This document shows positions 22,521 to 34,519 of a stretch of 64,000 nucleotides of DNA, one piece after another; positions within the stretch are counted from its first letter, which is position 1, and the number at the start of each line of letters is the position of its first letter. This DNA is from Zygnema cylindricum (Eukaryota; Streptophyta; Zygnematophyceae; Zygnematales; Zygnemataceae): contig JBBHKE010000576.1 in the NCBI GenBank assembly GCA_037447655.1, forward strand, positions 62,001 through 126,000, written 5' to 3'. The translations under genes were made by a program, and so were the position numbers. The notes below the pieces were generated by a model. That model was not told the origin of the DNA and searched no databases. It was given only the letters and a program-made list of their open reading frames with translations.

Positions 22521-25013
22521 TAAAGCGTACGGTAACCAAATTTGCACAGGTTGCGTGACGACTACGACAGCTAACAATCCAAAACGAAAGGTGAGTCAGC
22601 AGGGGTATTCAAACCGCCGCAAGTGAGAATATGGCTCTTGTTTTCTTAAACAGATTCGTTGCCACGTGGTACCGCTGGTGTTTCTTCATACGCCAGATTC
22701 TGTGCCGCGCTGTAACCAAGGAAACCAGGAAAGTCTATTGTACGATTCTAGAAGCCTCGATTCTGTAAAAACGAGAATTTTATTGACGACTAGGAAAGAC
22801 GACAAAATGTCGGTCGTGCCCTAGCGCAAACATAGCAAAATAAATCTTCGATCTGACCGCGGACCGGTAATGCAGACCCCGAAAACTTTTTTTTATCTTG
22901 TTTTTTGTTCCAGTTTGAAATCTTAAATATTTAGACGTCCATATGTTTTATTCACCTTGAAATCTGGTGGCCCTTTACTCTTATTGTTTCTGGTTAAATT
23001 ATTTCGATTCTGTACCGAATCTTTCGAAGAATCTGGAGTGGAAACGCTGCTGCAGCAGCAGATATTATGACGGCCGGCTGTTTTTACCGGTTTATGTCAG
23101 ACAGTGAACATGTTTGCGACTGCTGTCCTCGTAAACGGACTACGATCTGCGAGGTTTAATCGTTTAATGCTTTATTTGCGCAGATCCAGATCCAGCAATC
23201 CAGATCGGACGGTCTTCATTTTTCTGCTCAACCCGGAACATCCCTTTTCACGGAGTTGAACAATGACACAAAGTCACAAACAAAACGTTTGACATCTGCC
23301 GTATGTACATTTTAGGTCGTACGGAAAAATAGAAAAGCGAGTTATATTGTAACTGAAAGCATATAAACACAGAGATTTGGCAGATCTCTGCAATGCTTGT
23401 GATTCGGTGGTTTTATTGGTCGCAAATCTTTCCGCGTTCGCTCTCTTTCTCACTGATCCAAGCAAAAAACGTTTTTAGGTGTTACAGCAGAGAGGCTATA
23501 TTTCTGCTCCTGTTAAGCTTAGCTGAAGCATATTGTTTCTGCAAGAGAGGGAGAGAGTGTTGACCTCATTTGACGTGGAGGTGATTATTTTTTCTCAACC
23601 CTCCTCTCCCTCTCCCTCTCCCTCCCCCTTCCCCTCTCTCTCTCTCTCCCTCTCCCTCCTTCCCCTCTCTCTCTCTCCCTCTCCCTCCTCTTCTCCAAGT
23701 TCCTCATTGTCACACTCCTCTCTTCTTGTTGAGTTCTGACATCCAGTACTCATAATGCCTAAATAGAAAGGCTAATGTTTTAACATCAAATATTATTCCG
23801 ACCATTTTTTTCTATGTTGTTTAATGTAATGTTGGACATCTGACATTGTTGAAACTAGTATAGACCATCATTTGAAAGTGGATTAATTTCGTATCTGTAT
23901 TTAAGTTATTTGGAAAGTTTTAAATGATTTCAATCGAGTTCAAATTTTAACAAGAAGTTGGAACTTTTGAGCTTTGCCTTCAAATTTTGAGATTTGAATT
24001 TTGAGCTTTAGCGTACGGTCAATGCGGTCAAATTTTTGAGCATTTGTTTTTGATATTGGACCTTCGATTATCGCTCCAATTTTGAGATCATTTTTTCTGT
24101 TTATTTTTGAAGCATAGGTTTGAAATTGTTAAAGTTTGAACTAAAAAATCTGTTTAACATTCTAAACTTGATACTATTTTATCAGTAATTGTTGACTGTT
24201 CATACATATACTTGGTGGTTTATTGTCAAGGTTGAATCATTTCAAAGTAGTATTTAAATGCGATTATCTAAATGAAAGCATTTGTATTTTTTTCACACAA
24301 ACTACGTTTACTTCTTTGGTCTTACGTGCATTGGAACTTATTTGTTCGGACATATGCTTTTATACTTCACTAAATGCTTTTATGCTTTTATATTCTTGCA
24401 TATGCTTTTATGCTCTATACCTAGTACTTTTTACACAGGTTTTTATGTTTTGACATATGTTTCTATTGTTTATACTTTTACATATTTATTACTGTGACAT
24501 CCACCCTGATGAACTTGAAGCCGGTTTGATAATTATTCTTTTGAGTTCGAGAAATCAAACTTATATCGACTTATATTTACTTGTATTTAGGAGATTTGTA
24601 CTTATTTAAAATAATACTTTTTTATGTATGAACAACCGTAATAATTTGTCGCTTCTTTTCTTTGTTTGGTTTGGATTGCTACAGTCCTATCTTGAGGCAT
24701 TAGGTTTGCAACCTGTAGTTGACACTTGAATAATAATTTAGCCACTGAACAATTCTACTTTGTATTCTTCGACGACATTAATTATGTTCAGCTCATAACC
24801 TGAATTAATGTGCAATTTGATAATATTATTTGTTTCAACTGCACGTTTTTAAAATTATTTTTAATTCATATCGGTGCATATTACAGTAAAAGTTTAAATC
24901 AGAATTTAGAATCACCAGAGCAATAAACGTTCTTTTTTGTTTTGTTTGTGCAGGTATTCTTGTCACATACATTTTTTGTTTTGTTTTCGAGGAGTCACTT
25001 CCAAGCAGAAACC

Positions 25014-26184
25014 ATGACTCATATCCTTTTCACTTCCCCCTCTTTCCCTCTCTTTCTCTCTCTTGTCTTTGTTATTTCACTCTGATGTCTGTTTTGCTGT
25101 TAGTCTCCTTCATCTTCTCTTTTCCCATCTTGCTTTTTGCAAAAATATTTATTTCATCTTTTTTTTCCTTCTTTCTTTTCGCAAAAGCATGTTTGTTTTA
25201 TTCCTCTCGTCTATTTAGTCTTCCTTCTTTTCGGCTTTTTTTTTCCAAAAATAGATTTTGATCTCGTTCAGTCCTCCTTGACTAAATATTTATCCACGTG
25301 GCAACCAAAGAGATCGAGATCGAGAGAGGGCTGCGGCTCGAGCTTCAAAGTCGGGGGCCAATAACAAAGCAAGAGCTGACGGGCTCACACCAGAGCAAAG
25401 AAGAGAGAGGTACAATTTGATATCTTTCTCTCTAGTTTGTTTACTCATTTATTCTGTTATCGTATTTGTTTTTGTTTCTCGTTTTTTCTTTGTTTTTTTC
25501 AGTTTGTTTTCTGCTTTTTAGAGCCGACGGGCTGACATTTGAGGAAAACAAAGGAGAGTTACAATTTTGTTGTGTTTTTGCTCTGTGTTCTTGTCTTCTT
25601 TTATTCTTGGTTTTTTTTTTTCAATTTGATTTTTCAATTTTCTAGAGCTTGTGTGCTGACAGGCGAGCAAAGGAGAGAGATGCGGTTTGTTTATTTTCTT
25701 CTCTCTTTTTGTTGTCGTCTTTTTTCTCAAAATACTTCATGTGAAGGACACTGAAGTTGTTGTATTTTAAATTTTCTGGAAATGTTTGTTTCGATATTTG
25801 CTTCTTTAATTCCTTTTCTCTACTTGGAAAATCAGAAGGAGCCAAAATGGAGGATAAAGGTGGATGGTATGACACCTGAGCAAAAGACGAGAAAGAGAGA
25901 GAGAGGGAGAGGTGGGTTTTGGTCCTTGAAAAAGGGGTGTATTCTACAAATCCCGGTGCTGGTCTGGAGTCAAAATGTCAGAATTGTGGTCATCATCTTT
26001 TTCATATGAAAGATTTGTGAACACTGAAAGGTTTTAGTTTCTTTTTTCTTTTTTTCTATGGATGGACAGAGATGCGAAAGCTCTTCAGGAGAAAACAGCA
26101 AAAAAAGCGGCCCAAGCAGCTTGTATTGGAGGAGGAGGAAATGGACAAAACGGGGAAATAAAATCTAAAAAGTTGGCTAAATAA
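25014..26184 (+). CDS. SERF/4F5-family small protein, copy A, with AT-AC U12-type intron
   Basis: Three exons, 25014-25020, 25298-25409 and 26070-26184, give 77 residues starting MTRGNQRDRDRERAAARA and ending SKKLAK. The N-terminal MTRGNQR block and 'GLTPEQRRERDAKALQEK' identify the SERF (small EDRK-rich factor, 4F5) family: tiny, highly charged proteins linked to RNA condensates and, in animals, to amyloid aggregation. The plant role is unclear. Exon 1 is only ATGACTC. Intron 1 opens ATATCCTTTT, has TCCTTGAC with its branch A 16 nt before the end, and closes in CAC. This is the full U12 AT-AC signature, and only this splice restores MTRG; the frame above exon 2 has a stop and no AG. Intron 2 is ordinary (GTACAA...GGACAG). 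A possible 5' UTR junction is TTTGTGCAG near 24952. Confidence 0.9.
25521..25930 (+). repeat. Three decayed copies of SERF exon 2 end in intron 2 (copy A)
   Basis: Exon 2 ends in codons for RADGLTPEQRRER. Related stretches follow at about 25521-25557 (RADGLTFEENKGE), 25646-25680 (RACVLTGEQRRER) and 25855-25900 (KVDGMTPEQKTRKRER). The first two sit directly after TTTTTAG and TTTTCTAG acceptors; the donor GT is lost in each (TTACAA, ATGCGG). They look like old partial exon duplications. Confidence 0.7.
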
Positions 26185-28469
26185 ACTTCTAGTTATGGTG
26201 TAAATCGATAGATAGGTATGTTTTGTTTTGCTTTGTTTGTTTTGTTTCATTCATTTTGTTTTGTTATCTTTTGTATTGTTTTTAATGAGCGGTACACCGT
26301 GAATTGTTATTAGCGTAGGCCACACTAATTCAGTGTCGCTTTTTTATTTTTGCCTATGACCACAAAATAGTGTTAATAACAGCAACTGTTGTTTGCTTAA
26401 GACAACTTTTTAAGTGATTAACATTGACATGTATTTGGAACTGAATTAGAATTATTGGCATGATTAAATGCAACTAATACAATTTCTCTACTTCAATAAA
26501 GATTCACGGTCAAGTTGAGGTAGGTAGTATGAGGGTTTTTATCTCTTGTCAATTATCCTGGGCGAAGTGTGTTTCTTTTTCGAGGACTTTGAAATATTTG
26601 AACCTACAAATAATTTGTCGTAAGTTTTTACACTTGACTGAAATCCAGAGACTTTTCCATTCTAAATGAAGTAATCCAACTAAAGCTGATTTTTGTTTTC
26701 CTATTATTTTTAAACAAATTTGTAGTCCTTGTACCTCAACTTAGAGCTGCCAATTCTTGTCCGCCAACTATGGTTTTGTTTTACAAAGCCTCTGTTTTCA
26801 TGACATTTTGTCACATGGGCTTTTGTTTTTACGGGATTTTGGTTCTACAGGATTTTGATTCTACGGGATTTTGCTTTTACAGGAGATATAATTGCCGGGT
26901 TTTGACTTACGTTTACACGGTTTTGTAGTTGATGTTAATGGTCAGGAGTGAAAATGAGGATTGGATTGTAGTGAAAGAATATGACGTTAAGTTTTTCCTT
27001 TTTTTTTCATTTTGTTTTTCATTGCAGGTTATGAGCTGGAAAATCTCCAATGTTTCTTTCAGACTGATAGTATTCTCACATTCTTTGGACTTCTCTTTCG
27101 TTTTATCTTTAGAAACATTTGTTCGACAATAATAACAAGTTGTTCACAAATTGCACAAAGTTGTTTTCAATTTTAGGTTTGTTAACCTCACCAATTTATT
27201 GCTCTCCCTCTCCCTCTCCTTCTCCCTCTCCCTCTCCCTCTTTCTACCATGTAGTTATAGTGCAAGTACAAGACACCTATTTCACTAAATCTTTATCATT
27301 ATTTTGACTTCCGTAGCCTCAAGGTTATCCACACTAGTTCAGGTTTAAACTTTAGTCTGTTGTGTACTTTTCAGAATTTCGTTTTGATGTAGATGATGAA
27401 AGACAAAGGTACTCGATTTAATCGAAACAAATTGAACATTTGTTCTTGATTGACCCTATTTGTTAAGCAAAAGTTAAAGGATTGCTTTTTTTCCACGAAG
27501 GTGGATACGTTTTTGTAAGGTTGATATCTTTTTGTTAAGGTAGATATTTATGAGTATGGTATAGAGTGTAAATCATGACTGTGTGAACTGTAGGTAATAG
27601 AGTTTATAATGTTTTTTATTGACGTTGTTCCTTTTTAATTGATAAAAGGGTATTTTTGCGTCTTTTCCGGTTTCTCTCAACCGGAAACAACCAGACCTGG
27701 CTCTTCTTTTTTGACGGAACTATATGGGAACTTAGGCTATCGATGTTTTACTATGTCTTTGTTCAAAGGGTAAATTGTATGGTTAGTAAAGTTTGTCTTT
27801 TTAAGTTTTTTTGGCGATCGTGCGGATGGTTACTCATTAAACTATATGCTTTATTCTCAACATTCGGGGTTATCTTTTTCATGTAATTACCTTCTGACTT
27901 GTTTCGACATCAAGTATACCTCTCTCATGTAATTACTTTATTAGTCTAACATGCTGTCATGGTACAAGACAATCAAAGATATTGCCTTTTTGTAATTTTT
28001 TCTAAAGCAATTCTTATCATTCTTCATTGTTGTGTAGAGCCAATAGTGCGTGCAACGATTGGAGTCCCTTTTTATTGCTACCGGATACAGAACGTGTACC
28101 TTGTTTTCCTGTACAGTTCGACTACTGTAAGACTAAGACATAGTGTTGATTCTATTCCTCCCTTTGCTTTGGCCAAGAAGTTGGTTTTTTCTACCTTCGT
28201 AAAAAAAAAATTTACAACGACTTAAAAAAGTAGCCAGCTACAGATGTTCAAGAAGTATTTTTTTGTAAAATTCTCGCCACCATTCGCTTTGCTCTTCTGA
28301 AAGCGCCTTCCCTTTGATTCTTCACATGCTTGTTTACTCTTCTGCTGCAGTTCTGAAGCTTAGCTGGGGGGGTTTTAAAAAGTTTTTAGGGTTGTTGGGG
28401 TTTTCTTTTCATTTCAAGGTAATTTAGCAATTTTGAGGAAAACCCTAACAATCTCTAAAAACTATTTGG

Positions 28470-31400
28470 CACCGACTTTATTAAAAGCGCAATGGTAAAC
28501 CATCTGAGACCATAGTAACAAAAGGAAGTAGCATTGCTAAAACTGAAAAAACCACATGACTTGGGATTAAACAAAAAGGAAAATCAAGGCAAAACCAACG
28601 AAAATACAAAAGAATGGCAGGGAAATCGAAAAAACCCAAAAAAACAAAACCCCGCAAACAAAACATCGAAGGAAAAAACTAACACGCAACAAAAATAAAA
28701 TCCCCAACATAACTAAAAATCTACGGAAAGCAACCACGTAAGTCCCCGAATCCCGGAGGAGCACGAGGAGGAAGTTTTGGAACACGCCGTCGATCCATAA
28801 CGGCAATAGACGATCGAAGTAATATAGAAGCCAGCACCAGTTGTAGAGCCACGGAAAAACGTTGACGAAAAAAGGAAGTAGGGACTAAAACAGAAGGGCT
28901 CCCAGGTCCTCGCATCTCGAACGAGCGCCGACCACAAGTACGGAAAAACTCGTCCAAAGCCACACCCACACAACCAAATATCTCGACCGCCATCGGAATG
29001 AAGCCATCCATAGCGTCGCGACAGGCATAATCACGCTCCTTCCTTTTAATCGCGTCACGGGCGGCCACTCCCACATGCCGAGCCGCTTGGTTGACGATTG
29101 TAGTTGAGGTAGGGTTCGCCAAAACAATCTCACCAAATGTACGACGGGCACCATCAAGTAATACAAGGTCAATCCGACGCGAAGGAATAATGTGAGAGAC
29201 CTCCCGACGAACAGAAAACCCCCCCTCAGAAGCGATAGTAGCAATGGTGTCTCGAATCGTGTCGTGCGCCCGAATGAACTCGCCCCCGTGGGAGCAACGA
29301 AGCAAATGGACCCCGTCGGGCTCAAGAACGTGGCCACAAGAGCAAACAAGTGAGCCAAGCGAAGGTGGGTGAGGGAGGCCAAGCCGGAACCTAAGGTCCG
29401 TCGTCAACTGAGCCGTGGTGAAACGAAGAGTAGATAAGATAGGGACAGCCAATAGCCAAGCTCCAGAGCCAGGTCCGCCACAAGACAGAAAGCGTGCACG
29501 CGAAGAATCGGAAGGAAGCGTCTCGAGAAGCTCGGATTTAATAGCGGCGACAACCCGATCAGAAATGGATTCCTGAACACGTGCAACTGCTGTCGTAACA
29601 AGAGTGGAAAAAATCGGCATGTCCTCGATAGCAGCATGATTAAGAGAACGTGATGCATCGAAAAGGGACCGTTGGAAGGCGAGCTCACCATCTGAAACAC
29701 GGGGAACCACGGCCACAAGAATAAGAGTGTCCCCAGCCAAAAAACGAGAGACAATAGTGGAAGCAACAAGGCACCAACTTCCCAAATAGGCGGCTGGAGC
29801 AACACGCGCCGTCGAGAGTAAACCCAAACCGCCAACCGAGACAGGAAGAGAGGCTTGGATGCGTGCCGCAGGCCCACACTCGCGATCAAAAGCTCCACGG
29901 CCCAACAAAGTGTGGAGGACATCCATAAGACAATCGTCGAAAGCAGAAATTGAGGACACAAAGGATGGGGTGGGAGGCGAAGTGCGAGTAAGGTAGGAGG
30001 GCCGGTGGGGGAAACATCGTGTCAGAAGAGCAAAGGCCACCTGGGGATCAGATAGGTGAGGAAGGTCGTCCACGTGGAGCAAATCTGTCTGAAGAGCGGA
30101 ATCGAGGAATTTCGTGATGTATGGATTAGAACCAAGCAGGCAACCCAACATAGGAATGCCTTTGGAAGGAGGAGGAGTCTCAAAACCAGGAGGGGGGGTG
30201 GAAGGAGGAGGAATAGGACGTGGGGACCAAACAACACACTTGGAGAGCTGGACCGAAAGATTGAGTTTGGCCAATCGAGCCTTGAAAAATTTATAGGCCG
30301 GTATAACTTGGTCCGAAAGACCAACAATGTGTGTGTCAGCGCAACTGAAGGGAAGAGGCAAGAAAGGTAAGTAGCCGCGAAAGCTCGGAGAGCACGGTAA
30401 TGGGCTAGGGTAAACAAAGCCCCCCCAAGAGGATCGCCCTGACAAGTGCCAGTCGTGGGGGAAAGTGGGACCAAATCATCTTTAGTGGAGAAAGAGAGGC
30501 TACTGCTCAGAGAATAAAAGGCTCTCACAAAAGGAAATATCTGGACAATTATGGAAGGTGCAACCATAAGCTCTGAAAAAATGGCATTCCGATCCACTGT
30601 ATTAAAGGCATTAGAAACATCCACTTGGAGGACTAACCAATCCGGATGGGCTTCTTACAAAGCCCGGATCCCGTGGACCACGGCCTCACAACCCCCCGGG
30701 GTTGCCACTCCGAACTGATGAGGAGAGAAATAATCATGGAAAGCGGGTTGGAGTTGGATGTAGATCGCACGGGCCACCAATTGGTATAATACCTCGCCCA
30801 CTGCAATAGGACGGATTCCCCCGTTAGGTTTGGTGATAGCTACGAGGCAGGAGGCTGTGAAGAGATTGCAAATACGAGAAGGGACAGATCCAGCCGCAAT
30901 AAGGGAACATACTCGAAAAAACATATCAAAGCCACGAGCACCAGATTCCGGAGGCAAAACGTTTTAAAATAACTCATAAAAAGTGCCTAATACTTTATCG
31001 GCTCAAAGTTGTGAATAGAGGGGGACTGAGGTGTAGGAGCTGGCGGATGAAGAGCTTGGAAAATCTCAACAGTTGTAGTAGACCGAGGAGCAGGATTAAA
31101 TGGCGAGAGGGCTCGAACCGCTCGAGAGAGCTCACCAACTCGGCCCAAATGTACCTCACGACGACAGGAGGATGGCACATCTGAAGTCCGAGATGTACGA
31201 CGTGGTGTGAAAGAAGCACTCGCAACTCTATCCTCGTGCTCGGTATGAAGAGCTTGCCAATTGCCTCGAAGGAATCGTCGACATCGAGCCATAGTTTCTC
31301 GAGCCCCGCTACCACCGGCACGGCCAGGTAAGACTAGAACCCAAAGTGAGAACATGAAAAGGAGGTGCCAAGGTCGAACATCAGCGGGTCCGAATAAATA

Positions 31401-31994
31401 CGTGATAAAGGAAGGTGGAGGGCGTCCTATACGATAATCCGCACAGCCATCAGAATCCGCGTGTATAACCACGGACGGGAGGGGGGCCCAAATCATAAGC
31501 TCCAAGCACGTCAAAATCGCGTACAAATGCCCAATCTTCCCTCGTAGGTCCGGACCGGAGTGTTGTGGAAGAAATGGTACTAGAGGAAGGGTCGAAATCC
31601 GCGTGTATAACCACGGACGGGGGCCCCCCGAATCATAAGCTCCGAGCACGTCTAAATCGGGTACAAATGCCCAATCTTCGCTCGTAGGTCCGGACTGGAG
31701 TGTTGTGGAAGAAATGGTACTAGAAGAAGGGTCACTCAGGACCAAAAATTGTTGACAACTCTTTGTCTGTCGGGCAATACCGGCACTAGTCGCGAAATGG
31801 TTATGACCCCCGGTACATTCTATCCGTGTTGAGGCTGGTGTGCGAGGTTTAGGTGGAGGAGGTGAACGAGGGAGAAGAGGCAAGGGTGCACGGTCGGACA
31901 TGGTCATTGAATGAGAGGGAGAAGCATGGGACGTGATAGAGGGAGAGGAAGGGGGAAATGGGAAAGAGGAAAGGAAACCATTGTCATGCCGCAT
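28470..31994 (-). pseudogene. LINE (non-LTR retrotransposon) with C-terminal endonuclease-like region, copy A, dead
   Basis: The minus strand reads, in order: an N-terminal region (31994-30987, ending GELSRAV-like 'RVGELSRAVRAL'); RT blocks with 'VAITKPNGGIRPIAVGE' (30957-30655); an in-frame TAA at 30655; 'DVSNAFNTVDR' and 'GTCQGDPLGGALF' (to about 30360); a frameshift at the catalytic box; then a 574-codon frame to 28721 with thumb, a 'CSCGHVLEPDGVHLLRC' zinc-like cluster and 'RRIDLVLLDG..GEIVLANPTS', in the position of the restriction-like endonuclease of R2-type elements. The YADD box is 'CADT', one D short. A ~140-bp tandem duplication distorts the N-terminal frame (about 31452-31583 and 31596-31724). 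The 3' end carries GATGGTTTACCAT and AATAAAGTC. Not functional. Confidence 0.8.
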
Positions 31995-33074
31995 CGCGTC
32001 GCCGCATTTTAATTATATTTAATCACACTCTAACTGCATTTCTTATATATTTCATCCTCATGTAAACGGTTCGTATAAACTAACGCAACACTAATTTGTA
32101 TTCTGGTATGTTTTGGTGGCAACACAACCGTACATATTTTTGTTGACGCCGTGAAACCCGCGGACAGATTGGATTCCGTACGCGAAGTCGTCAGGCGGCG
32201 TGAAACCCGCGAACATTTTCAAGTTCGTACGTCTATTCGTTAGGCGCCGAAATTTATGCGAACAAGTCTAAATTTCGTATGTACGATTGGCGAACTGAAG
32301 CGCCAACCTCGAAATATGTCAAGACTAGCGCGAATTCGAACGCGCATCTTTGCCCGCAGATGATGCAGACAAACAAACGAATGCGATTCGAACTGCGCAC
32401 GACGACACGATTGGTCCATTTTAAGTTGTGGACCCTTGGAGGTCTCACGCATTTACATGTAGCATAGGAAGGGTTTTTATCCGTAGGCTGTAGATTTTGT
32501 AACGTAAGGAAGACGATTCTGGTTGCCTATTGGCCAGAATCCAAACTAGGCGCACGCAACTGCATAGAACGCATGTATTTGCAGTAAGTTAGGCGCTCAG
32601 CTGTAGACTTTATACTTAGCGAATTTAAGGAGAATTATGTGCTCACAATTTCAAGAGCACAGGAATTCTCATTTTGGAAGATTTGACCAAAACTTTGATG
32701 ATTTTTCTTGTGAAATTGTCAAGATAGTTTTAGTGACTATTTTTCTGGTCATTTAGCGTTCTGCTGCTTAGCTCTTACTTTCTTTCTCTGTAAACCTGCC
32801 CTACAAATTAATCTACGCGGCTCACGCCAAAGCCTAACCGGTTTCCCTTCACTTCTTCTCGCGTCCTATCAAGTGGATTGGTGCTCGGTCTTCTTCCTCA
32901 AGCTGTTACTGAACCTTGGATTTTGATTAGACAGTTTTGGGTTTGCTTGTGTGGTTTACAAGGTGATAGTGGATTAGGGTTGGCTTTCCTCGTATGTTTC
33001 GTGTGTGACTAAATCTGGTTATCTCAGATTTGCTCGCAGTTTGCTACAGTTTAAGTTTGTTGTTGATATTTGTG

Positions 33075-34240
33075 TATTTTCTAGGTCTGTAATAGGATAG
33101 AAAAAGGCAGAGTCAGTCTGCCTCTAACTCCCCTCTCCAACCCCCACACTTGTTGTAGTCACTGAAGGCTGGATAGGGAGCTAGAGCCATGACTGCCTAA
33201 GCTCTCTAGAGAAGACAAGGGGTAAATTAGTAAGACTTACCAAAAGGTGTTTGACGGACCCAGGAATTGATCTTGGTACCTACCGTCCATCAAATCGCCG
33301 TTAGTCGGTGACTTTATCCATTTAGACTAGAGCTGGTATCACGACGTATGGGGTTTGATAATTATTTAGATAGTTACACGTAGACTAGTTCATTTAACAA
33401 GAAATATATACGTATTGCATAGATACAGTTATGGATAGTAGGGAGTACAGATTTATTTATTGAAACGGATACCGCGCATTTGGTTCGACAGCAAAACAAA
33501 TACCGCGCGTCTATTTTCAACGGCTAGAAATATAGCCGGATTTGATCGGACGGCCACGATAGGCGCCGCGATCGCGGGATATGTACTTTTGGCGGTTTGC
33601 GGTCATCGCCATATAGGATGACACATGGCACGTCAACATTGGATTGCGGCGACACCGGAGATTACGGGAACAAATAGATATATGACATGTGTTGACATTT
33701 CAGCCATATCGTTCGATTGTCGTACAGAAAGTACAACGGCACCTGTACTTATCTGTACGGTACAGTGAATGATTGGTGCCGTACGTCAGTAGATAGGGTC
33801 TTAGATTGAGAATAGGACTTAGAATATTTTGAGTAGGTAGTCGCCTCTCCCAGGGAGCATCTTGTATAAATGGCTAACTTTGGGCAGCCATAACTATCAA
33901 TTTACTTGACCATTTTCATTGATTCTTTTTGCTGCAGACTCACGGGAGTCCACGCTACACAGGGTTGAAGTCGGTCAGAGTTTTTGTCTGCCAAGGTGGC
34001 TGCATTTCAAAGGGAAAGTCAAAGTGGGTGAATGTGTCCAAATCTCATATTCTAACTTTGCATTCTGTGGTGGAACTGACCACACAGAAAGTCTTATTTC
34101 ACAGGGGTGAATCTATATTTAGGTTCTGATTGTCAAGGGGTCAGTCATTTGGGTTTATATCAAGTTAGGAGTCGGGACTATCTAGATTAGGTTCTTTAGA
34201 TCTGCTTACTCTGAGGGCCGATGGAGGTCTCAGAGTTTCA
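33075..34240 (+). repeat. Dispersed retroelement leader (LTR/5' UTR-like), copy A
   Basis: This shares sequence with 51,422-52,581 (about 95%), and its first ~555 bp also with 56,498-57,063 (much more diverged). At its right end in this copy an ATG (34221) opens a copia-like gag frame, so the shared part looks like the LTR plus leader of a Ty1/copia-type element. No clear LTR ends or primer site were found. The minus strand at about 33,330-33,250 resembles a tRNA: an AATGGATAAAG A-box-like run, and in copy B a perfect 5-bp T-arm (CCAGG-ATCAATT-CCTGG). Confidence 0.5.
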
Positions 34241-34490
34241 GGTTATGGGCCCACCATCTAGGGTGCCTATGTTCGATGGAACAGACTTCACTTATTGGGA
34301 ATTTACTATGGAGGGATTGCTTTTCGAGAAGCACTTATGGGGAATTGTTTGGGGACAAGTGAGATGTCCACCACCTGGCTTTCGAGGAGCCTACTATCGA
34401 GAATCATCTGAGGCTGCCCAGAATATCAACCGAAGTTCAGATGCAACGGAAGGTGAAGGGAAAAACCGTTCCGTGGATGTGGACATGACA
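34221..34490 (+). pseudogene. Ty1/copia-like gag start, truncated
   Basis: The frame begins MEVSEFQVMGPP and soon has 'PMFDGTDFTYWEFTMEGLL', close in form to the 'DGTNYPYW...M..L' start of copia Gag. Similarity fades after about 85 codons and the frame ends at 34523. The rest of the element is absent; a minus-strand exon begins within 30 bp. Confidence 0.55.
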
Positions 34491-34519
34491 GGGAGAGAAG
34501 GGCGTCAAAAATTACATAC

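Larger units (their letters stand above)
22607..33138. repeat. Segmental duplication, copy A
   Basis: From 'ATTCAAACCGCCGCAAGTG' onward this segment reappears at 40,962-51,485. Differences I see cluster in the first ~730 bp (several substitutions and one 8-bp indel near 22,930). In the next ~9.8 kb I noticed only one substitution (C at 29,878 versus G at 48,225). Similarity continues past 33,138 to 34,240 but falls to about 95%, with indels. The copy contains one SERF gene and one dead LINE. Stretches 23,341-24,950, 26,185-28,470 and 31,995-33,074 show no further gene, only AT-rich sequence, short CT tracts at about 23,600-23,692 and 27,200-27,242, and a lone TACACCG-type TIR at 26,291. Confidence 0.9.

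Noticed and set aside
27656-28225. Plus-strand frames of 76 and 88 codons downstream of SERF
   Set aside because: Phe/Leu-rich translation of T-rich DNA without domains; repeated only because of the segmental duplication.
28885-29961. Open frames of 165 and 185 codons overlapping the LINE on the same strand
   Set aside because: Shadow frames of the 574-codon LINE frame; hydrophobic composition comes from frame-shifted reading.
30056-30370. 104-codon plus-strand frame opposite the LINE RT
   Set aside because: Antisense shadow, Arg/Gly-rich, repeated only because the LINE is duplicated.
33919-34129. Small plus-strand frames in the retroelement leader (and at 52,203)
   Set aside because: Not conserved in start or frame between the two leader copies; no family similarity.
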